Assembly: GCA_047639415.1 (NCBI GenBank) | Contig: JBLINP010000225.1 | Coordinates: forward strand, 1-8,142 | From: OFTM34 sp047639415 | GTDB taxonomy: Bacteria; Planctomycetota; UBA1135; GCA-002686595 | Direction: 5' to 3' | DNA length: 8,142 nucleotides | Position numbers and translations under genes: made by a program | Shown here: positions 1-4,209 of the stretch, one piece after another | Numbering within the stretch: the first letter of the stretch is position 1 | How the letters are laid out: every line of letters begins with the position of its first letter | Notes under the pieces: generated by a model | Databases searched by the model: none | What the model was told of the DNA's origin: nothing | Seen by the model: only the letters and a program-made list of their open reading frames with translations

Positions 1-63
1 CGTGGTCGTTTGCCGGAAGTGGAAGTGATCGTCGCGGCCGTCGGGGAATTGCTCTCCAAATGA
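1..63 (+). CDS. 3' end of upstream gene, probably phosphopantothenoylcysteine decarboxylase (CoaC)
   Basis: An open frame enters from the left edge and ends at TGA 61-63. The twenty visible codons read RGRLPEVEVIVAAVGELLSK. The stop overlaps the ATG of coaB (ATGA at 60-63), so the two genes are translationally coupled. The fragment is too short to identify on its own. CoaC is inferred because the next gene carries only the CoaB (ligase) half of what is a fused CoaBC protein in most bacteria, and the decarboxylase (flavoprotein) half would be expected directly upstream in the same operon. Any other gene ending here would look the same. Confidence 0.6.
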   Translation, partial: RGRLPEVEVIVAAVGELLSK

Positions 64-695
64 GTCCGGCCAAAAAGGGCCGCAAGGTTCTGATCACTGC
101 GGGGCCGACGCGCGAGCACGTGGACCCAGTGCGTTATTTGTCGAACGAGTCGAGCGGCAAGATGGGTTTCGAAATCGCGCGAGCAGCGGTGGCGCGCGGT
201 GATCGAGTGACGCTCGTCTGCGGTCCCGTTGCGCTGGAAACACCGAAAGGCGTGAAGCGCATCGACGTGCTCTCTGCCCGCGACATGTTGAAAGCTGTTC
301 GGACTGAATTTCGTGACACCGACATGCTGATCATGGCGGCAGCGGTCGCAGATTGGCGACCGGCCAAGAAGCTGGCCGGCAAGTGGCGCAAGAAGGATCA
401 GAAGACCGAGGTCGCCTCGTTGGATTTGGTCCGCAACCCGGACATTTTGCAGACCGTCGCGAAACGCAAGGGCGACCGACTCATCGTCGGCTTCGCATTG
501 GAAACGGGTGACGGCATTCGACGTGCGCTCTCAAAGCTCAAACGCAAAAACGCGGACTACATCGTCCTGAACGACGACTCGGTGCTCGGTTCTGATCGTG
601 CGACGGTGACGATTCTCGGGCGCGATGGCTCAGAGGTCCGGTTGGAGAACAAGACCAAGCGTGCCGTTGCGAAGGTTTTAGCGGCGCTCAAATAG
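60..695 (+). CDS. coaB: Phosphopantothenate--cysteine ligase (CoaB), stand-alone
   Basis: This cytosolic enzyme joins 4'-phosphopantothenate to cysteine with nucleotide activation (CTP in the bacterial CoaBC family), the second step from pantothenate to coenzyme A. The 211-residue protein matches the CoaB half alone. The nucleotide-binding start ITAGPTREHVDPVRYLSN is at residues 12-29, followed by SSGKMG (31-36). AAAVADWRP is at 93-101, a basic KWRKKD loop (the KIKK-type loop of the family) at 108-113, NPDIL at 126-130, VGFALET at 143-149, and DYIVLND at 166-172. Most bacteria carry a fused CoaBC of about 400 residues; here the ligase is a separate gene. The ATG at 60 overlaps the preceding stop by four bases, which fixes the start and implies translational coupling. 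A decayed partial copy of the gene lies 3 kb downstream at 3748-4134. Identification is secure; the nucleotide specificity is inferred from the family. Confidence 0.95.
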   Translation: MSPAKKGRKVLITAGPTREHVDPVRYLSNESSGKMGFEIARAAVARGDRVTLVCGPVALETPKGVKRIDVLSARDMLKAVRTEFRDTDMLIMAAAVADWRPAKKLAGKWRKKDQKTEVASLDLVRNPDILQTVAKRKGDRLIVGFALETGDGIRRALSKLKRKNADYIVLNDDSVLGSDRATVTILGRDGSEVRLENKTKRAVAKVLAALK

Positions 696-835
696 ACCTG
701 GGGAGCGCGTTTTCGTGATGTGCCAACTGCGGCGCGCTAACTGGGGTCTGCAGACCGGGGCGGGGGAGTGCGCTCTGGCAAATTCTTAACTGTTCCCGGA
801 CGCCTAAAACGTCTAGATCTGGGAATTGCTGAGAT
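696..835. other. Intergenic region after coaB
   Basis: No gene is visible. The region holds the first copy of a 20-bp direct repeat (697-716) and a perfect 12-bp palindrome GGTCTGCAGACC (745-756), which has no loop and no following T-run and so is a poor terminator. A weak stem ATCTGG/CCAGAT (817-822 with 857-862) is followed by a T-rich run at 869-878. It could end coaB transcripts, but it reaches into the conserved leader of the next gene. I see no convincing terminator or promoter here. Confidence 0.4.
697..716 (+). repeat. Direct repeat copy A (boundary repeat)
   Basis: CCTGGGGAGCGCGTTTTCGT lies directly after the coaB stop codon. A near copy (one base shorter, one substitution) occurs at 3689-3707, just before the coaB pseudogene. 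The pair brackets the two secreted-protein units. Confidence 0.55.
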
Positions 836-938
836 ATGGGATTTTGTAGTTCCCTGCCAGATCCGGATTGTTTTTTATTCCGAGCTGATCGCCAGATGAT
901 CGGTCGATAGCGGCCACCACCTACTGAATCCCACCACC
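836..938 (+). promoter_or_regulatory. Conserved upstream/leader block of the first secreted-protein gene
   Basis: These 103 nt before the ATG at 939 align almost end to end with the 102 nt before the second gene (2223-2324). Shared pieces include ATGGGAYTTTSTAGTT at the left edge, GGATTG near the middle, CAGATGAYC, CACCTAYTGA and ACCATG at the start codon. There is no Shine-Dalgarno sequence. The equal length and identity just before the start codons suggest a promoter and 5' leader kept with each gene copy. The two blocks give no agreed -35/-10 pair, so the promoter itself is not resolved. Confidence 0.5.
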
Positions 939-1940
939 ATGAAACACTGCATATCCGCGCTCGTAGCCCTCGGTTTATTGGCCACGTCCAGCGCCGCCCA
1001 GACCCCCGCCACTGCCAAGGTCGTCAAGCCTTGCAACATACAGTCGCCGCGTTCCAGCTTGGTGGCCCAGCCGCTTGAGCCGATCACTTACGGCGACAGC
1101 AACAACGAAATCGTGATCGAAATGGAATCCCAATCGCCCATCGGTGATTGGGTTGAGGAAACTACGATCCCTGGATTCGGGGGCGACTCCTACTTCCGGT
1201 GGGACGGGTCCAATTTTTTCGGCACGCCGAACGTCGACACTCTGACCTATAACTTTGAGGTCACGAAAACGGATCTTTACCTCATCCGTCTACATGTGCG
1301 TCACGACGATCCGGACCCGAGCGAGGAGAACGATTGTTGGGCACGTTTGAATGGAGGCAGCTGGGAAAAGCTCTACCACAACACGGGTTCAGCGGGAGTC
1401 GGTGTTTGGACCTTCAACGCTCGCTACGAAAGCACTAACGACTTTCCGACCCACACGCTCAGCGCTGGACTTCACACCTTTGAAATCGCCGGTCGATCGA
1501 CGAACTTTAAAATCGACCGTATCCACGTTTTGCCGCACGCCGTTTGGCTGGCCAAGCTCAGCGATCCTCAGTCAAAATTTGTGCGCGACCGTCCAATCAT
1601 CGGCAATGAAATGTCGGTGGAGATTGACGATCCCCAAGGCAACTTCGGTTTGACACCCGGTGCAGCGATGACGGGTTGGTACGTCGGTCTTCCTGGCGCG
1701 GGCTATCCCTGTGGATTCGCGACGCCTTTCGGCGAACTGCTGATCCTGGGCCCCGGCGGTGCAACCAAAGTTGGGCCTTTCCAACTCTGGATGGGATCCG
1801 GCTTTCCCAACATTCACAGCGCCACGATTCCCAACGACGTCAACTTGGTAGGGATGAAGTTCATCAGCCAAGCTTTCTTGTTCCAGCCGGGCAACTTCGT
1901 CTTGGGCGATGGGCTCGAGCTGAACATCGGCGACATCTAG
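939..1940 (+). CDS. Secreted carbohydrate-binding-like protein, copy 1
   Basis: This is a 333-residue exported protein of unrecognised specific function. A signal peptide covers residues 1-20 (MKHCISALVALGLLATSSAA, with cleavage likely before Q21). Residues about 55-200 look like a CBM6/CBM35 or galactose-binding-like beta-sandwich: IEMES near the start, GDSYFRWDG, LTYNF, YLIRLHVRH, ENDCWARLNGG, then HTFEIAGRS and FKIDRIHVLP at its end. Such domains bind sugars in secreted enzymes and adhesins, but no catalytic domain is present. Residues about 201-333 form a second module with GYPCG and a terminal GLELNIGD. Three cysteines (in KPCN, NDCW and YPCG) are shared with copy 2. No membrane anchor is seen after the signal peptide. 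The start is supported by the signal peptide, by the identical 333-residue length of copy 2, and by leader conservation ending exactly at this ATG. The domain assignment is by pattern only. Confidence 0.85.
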   Translation: MKHCISALVALGLLATSSAAQTPATAKVVKPCNIQSPRSSLVAQPLEPITYGDSNNEIVIEMESQSPIGDWVEETTIPGFGGDSYFRWDGSNFFGTPNVDTLTYNFEVTKTDLYLIRLHVRHDDPDPSEENDCWARLNGGSWEKLYHNTGSAGVGVWTFNARYESTNDFPTHTLSAGLHTFEIAGRSTNFKIDRIHVLPHAVWLAKLSDPQSKFVRDRPIIGNEMSVEIDDPQGNFGLTPGAAMTGWYVGLPGAGYPCGFATPFGELLILGPGGATKVGPFQLWMGSGFPNIHSATIPNDVNLVGMKFISQAFLFQPGNFVLGDGLELNIGDI

Positions 1941-1962
1941 ACTCTTTCGAAGCTCGAATCGG

Positions 1963-1995
1963 AGTTCTGTCCCCTTCATATAGCAGGACAGAACT
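1963..1995 (+). other. Local hairpin upstream of element 1, overlapping its left arm
   Basis: AGTTCTGTCC (1963-1972) and GGACAGAACT (1986-1995) form a perfect 10-bp stem with a 13-nt loop, beginning 23 nt after the stop of the first secreted-protein gene. No T-run follows, so a classic terminator is unlikely. The right half of this stem is also the outer end of the long inverted repeat (1986-2158), so the two pairings exclude each other. Confidence 0.5.
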
Positions 1996-2158
1996 GCCTG
2001 GGTTCCGTGTTGATGGCCCGGGCTAAACCGATTTGAAGCTTAGATTTACGATCAAATTCTGGGGCGGAGGGCCTGCCCCCACATGGTTCGGACCCAAGTC
2101 CATTGCTCGAAATTTCTTAGGTTCAGGCCATCAACACGGAAGCCAGGCAGTTCTGTCG
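1986..2158 (+). repeat. Structured inverted-repeat element 1 (possible ncRNA or folded DNA element)
   Basis: The left arm 1986-2018 and right arm 2126-2158 are complementary at 31 of 33 positions. Inside the arms lie GCTAAAC (2022-2028) and CTTAGGT (2116-2122), separated by 87 nt. A second element at 3473-3637 has the same boxes with the same 87-nt spacing, and blocks TTACGA, GAGGnCCTGCC and TCCAT occur at the same interior offsets. The stem differs between copies at six positions; five of these are changed on both arms so that pairing is kept. This points to conservation of a folded structure. It matches no element family I know. It could be a 3' UTR RNA, a small ncRNA or a palindromic mobile sequence; the strand is assigned from the adjacent gene only. 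Confidence 0.65.
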
Positions 2159-2222
2159 GAGTGCGGCTGCCGGCTGCCGCGCTGCGGTTCCCTAGGCCTC
2201 ATACGGCAAATATCGTATAAAA

Positions 2223-2324
2223 ATGGGACTTTCTAGTTTCCAGCAGGTTAAGGATTGATTGGTATTCTGGACTCTTCATCAGATGACCAGCCGTCCCGGC
2301 TCCCACCTATTGATCTCCAAAACC
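2223..2324 (+). promoter_or_regulatory. Conserved upstream/leader block of the second secreted-protein gene
   Basis: This is the counterpart of 836-938, one base shorter. A TATAAA at 2216-2221 lies just outside its left edge and could serve as a -10 box, but no TTGACA-like -35 is present at the right distance and the first copy lacks it. No Shine-Dalgarno sequence precedes the ATG at 2325. An in-frame open stretch reaches back to 2259, but leader conservation and the signal peptide argue that it is untranslated. Confidence 0.5.
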
Positions 2325-3326
2325 ATGAACATCACCCAATCCACGTTCCTTGCTCTCAGTTTGCTGGCTGCCACCAGCAGCGCGCAGACACCCGCCACCG
2401 CCGACGCAATTGTGCCCTGCACGCAGCCCGCTCCCCAAGGCAGCTTGGTGGCCCAGGCGACTTTGCCGCTCACCTACGTTGACGACGGCAATGAGGTCGT
2501 GATGGAAATGGAATCCCAGGCGCCCATCGGCAACTGGGTTGCGGAAACCATCGTCCCAGGATTCGCGGGCGATTCTTACTTTCGTTGGGATGGACCGGAC
2601 CTATTCAACACGCCCGGCGTGGATATTCTGACCTACAACTTTGCGGTCAACACAGCGGGTACCTATCTCATTCGTCTGCGCGTGCAAACGAATGATCCCG
2701 ACCCGAGTGAGGAAAACGATTGTTGGGCGCGTGTAGACGGGGGCACTTGGCGCAAGTTGTTCCTCAACATTGGTTCCGGTGGCGTCGGTGTTTGGAGCTT
2801 CAACGCTCGTTACGAAAGCACCAACGACTTTCCGACCCACGTGCTCAGCGCCGGTGCGCACACCTTTGAGATCTCCGGTCGATCCAAGAACTTTAAGATC
2901 GACCGTATCCACGTTTTGCCGATTGGCGTCTTCTTCGCCAATCTCGGCGATCCCCAGTCCGACGTGCAGCGTTCGCGTCCGGTCATCGGATCCGCGATGA
3001 TTGTTGAAGTCGATGATCCCAGAGACTTCTCTGGATTGACCCCCGGCGTCGCGCTGACGGGTTGGTTCATCGGCCAAACTGGCCCGGGCTATCCTTGCGG
3101 TTTGCCGACCGTCTTCGGCGAAAGTCTGATTCAAGGCCCCGGTAAGGTATTCAAAATCGGACCTTTCAAAACCTGGATGGGCCCGATGCAACCGAACGTG
3201 CACGGAGTCTTTATCCCCAACGATGTCAGTCTCGTGGGAGCGAGGGTCATCAGTCAGGCGCTCTTGTTCGAAACGGACAATTTCGTCTTGAGTGAAGGCC
3301 TCGAGCTGAATATCGGCGATATGTAA
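2325..3326 (+). CDS. Secreted carbohydrate-binding-like protein, copy 2
   Basis: This is a tandem paralogue of the protein at 939-1940 and also has 333 residues. Its signal peptide is MNITQSTFLALSLLAATSSA (cleavage likely before Q21). The beta-sandwich region (about 55-200) repeats the same landmarks: VMEMES, GDSYFRWDG, ENDCWARVDGG, FNARYESTNDFPTH, HTFEISGRS and FKIDRIHVLP. The C-terminal module carries GYPCG, IPNDVSLVG and GLELNIGD. The three cysteines of copy 1 are conserved. The frame is open back to a GTG/ATG region near 2259, but that would place 22 hydrophilic residues before the signal peptide, while ATG 2325 gives exact length agreement with copy 1. The two proteins diverge most in the linker after the signal peptide and in loops of the C-terminal module, as expected for paralogues under constraint. 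The ligand is unknown; secretion is well supported. Confidence 0.85.
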   Translation: MNITQSTFLALSLLAATSSAQTPATADAIVPCTQPAPQGSLVAQATLPLTYVDDGNEVVMEMESQAPIGNWVAETIVPGFAGDSYFRWDGPDLFNTPGVDILTYNFAVNTAGTYLIRLRVQTNDPDPSEENDCWARVDGGTWRKLFLNIGSGGVGVWSFNARYESTNDFPTHVLSAGAHTFEISGRSKNFKIDRIHVLPIGVFFANLGDPQSDVQRSRPVIGSAMIVEVDDPRDFSGLTPGVALTGWFIGQTGPGYPCGLPTVFGESLIQGPGKVFKIGPFKTWMGPMQPNVHGVFIPNDVSLVGARVISQALLFETDNFVLSEGLELNIGDM

Positions 3327-3389
3327 TCGAGTAGCTGCTACCTCGGTTTGGTTTAAGCCGAGTAGGCGGCTCGCGATACTAGCGATCAC

Positions 3390-3439
3390 GACGAAGCCCT
3401 TTTCGACGCAGCAGCGTTGGAGAGGGCTTCGTCTTGTTT
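3390..3439 (+). terminator. Hairpin terminator candidate after the second secreted-protein gene
   Basis: GACGAAGCCCT (3390-3400) pairs perfectly with AGGGCTTCGTC (3423-3433), followed by TTGTTT. Within the 22-nt loop, CGACGC and GCGTTG form an inner stem around AGCA, so the whole is a long nearly continuous hairpin. It starts 63 nt after the stop of the second secreted-protein gene. A smaller stem, CTCGGTTT with AAGCCGAG (3342-3349/3355-3362), lies nearer the stop but has no T-run. If it is active, element 2 downstream would lie outside the main transcript or need read-through. The first gene has no equivalent. Confidence 0.6.
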
Positions 3440-3472
3440 AGAGCACGTTGTCGGTCCCCAGTCTCTCACTAT

Positions 3473-3637
3473 CGAACTGACTGGCAATGGTGTTGATGCG
3501 GCGAGCTAAACAACTTCCGCTCCTCTACTTACGAACGGAATTCGTGTTTGAGGCCCTGCCTGCCCGTTGAATCTCGGCAGCTCCATATCAGAACAAGACT
3601 TAGGTCGGAGCGATCAACACCATTGCCAGTCAGTTCG
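3473..3637 (+). repeat. Structured inverted-repeat element 2 (possible ncRNA or folded DNA element)
   Basis: This is a homologue of element 1. Arms 3473-3497 and 3613-3637 pair perfectly over 25 bp. GCTAAAC (3505-3511) and CTTAGGT (3599-3605) are again 87 nt apart, with TTACGA, GAGGCCCTGCC and TCCAT in between at the same offsets as in element 1. Outside these blocks the two interiors agree at only about half of positions. A local stem CCAGTC/GACTGG (3458-3463 with 3479-3484) competes with the left arm, echoing the hairpin before element 1. The element lies downstream of the second secreted-protein gene, as element 1 does after the first. Confidence 0.65.
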
Positions 3638-3747
3638 GTTTGAATACGTGTTGCTCAAGCACGCCCGCATTCCCAAAAAACAAAAGTTCCTGGGAGCGCG
3701 CTTTCGTCCCGCAATTTTCAAGTTCTTCGGCGATTAGTTGAGCGGTA
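3638..3747. other. Spacer between element 2 and the coaB pseudogene
   Basis: No gene is supported. It contains direct repeat copy B (3689-3707) and an A-rich stretch at 3676-3685. The recognisable coaB similarity begins about 3747 and fades to noise upstream of it. Confidence 0.4.
3689..3707 (+). repeat. Direct repeat copy B (boundary repeat)
   Basis: CCTGGGAGCGCGCTTTCGT matches 697-716 at 18 positions, with one missing base and one substitution. Copy A follows the intact coaB stop; copy B precedes the coaB pseudogene by about 40 nt. Confidence 0.55.
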
Positions 3748-4134
3748 TTTCGATGCGATGCCATGCCGATTTCGGCAGCCCTCGTCGCAGATTGGCGGCA
3801 GGCTCGATTGCAAGTTGGGAAGTGGCGGAAGAAGGATCAGAAGACCGAAGTCGTATCCTTGGACTCGGTCTTCAATCCCGATATTCTGCAGGCCGTCACC
3901 CGATGAAAGGGAGATCGACTGGTTTTCGATTTCGTTCTGGAAAAGGGTGGTGGCGTTCGACGTGCGCTTTCGAAGCTGAGACGTAAAACCGCGGATGACA
4001 TCGTTCCGAACGACGACTCCGTGCTTGGCTCCGAGCGTACAACAGTGACGATTCTTGGATTGGATGGCTCATCGGTTCGACTTGAGAACGAAACCAAGCG
4101 TGTGGTAGCAAACGCTTTGGTGGCGCTCGAGTAG
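3748..4134 (+). pseudogene. coaB pseudogene, 5'-truncated with an in-frame stop
   Basis: Read in one frame, 3748-4134 aligns without a single gap to codons 84-211 plus the stop of the intact coaB. Landmarks are VADWR, GKWRKKDQKTEV, FNPDILQ, VRRALSKLRRK, NDDSVLGS, TVTILG and a terminal TAG. The codon matching Arg136 is TGA (3904-3906). The N-terminal 83 codons, with the ITAGPTR nucleotide-binding region, are absent. Core motifs are damaged: VGFALET reads VFDFVLE, and IVLND reads IVPND. Many differences fall at third codon positions (for instance in the stretch DDSVLGS), suggesting that this copy evolved as a working gene before it decayed. It lies 75 nt upstream of the ftsK ATG. No functional ligase can come from it; short ORFs in other frames here are chance. 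Confidence 0.9.
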
Positions 4135-4209
4135 GACTGAGTTTCATTGAGGTTCAAGATCGCACGCTGGAACGCGTTCCTCTCGATTGCGAAAGACAGA
4201 CGAAGCTCC

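Noticed and set aside
745..756. Palindrome GGTCTGCAGACC as coaB terminator or operator
   Set aside because: There is no loop, no T-run and no second copy nearby; it is a single 12-bp palindrome that could arise by chance.
697..800. A third structured element between coaB and the first secreted gene
   Set aside because: GCTAAC (736-741) and CTTAACT (785-791) resemble the two boxes, but they are 43 nt apart instead of 87 and no complementary arms surround them.
896..910. Small upstream ORF (MIGR) in the leader of the first secreted gene
   Set aside because: The corresponding ATG in the second leader is in frame with the gene and has no early stop, so the small ORF is not conserved.
2259..2324. 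Upstream in-frame start for the second secreted gene
   Set aside because: It would add 22 hydrophilic residues before a clear signal peptide and break the exact 333-residue agreement with the first copy.
2601..3389. Long antisense ORF opposite the second secreted gene, with a similar antisense ORF at 1572-1979
   Set aside because: Their similarity is a by-product of the duplicated sense genes; the antisense product has no signal, domain or start support, and the sense strand has a full gene.
1986..3637. The inverted-repeat elements as integron attC sites, with the secreted genes as cassettes
   Set aside because: Position after each gene and the folded arms fit, but the outer ends do not match the RYYYAAC/GTTRRRY core (GTTCTGT and GTTCGGT at the right ends), and no integrase is visible.
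3738..3986. Short + strand ORFs over the coaB pseudogene
   Set aside because: They are in frames other than the one that aligns with coaB and have no recognisable content.
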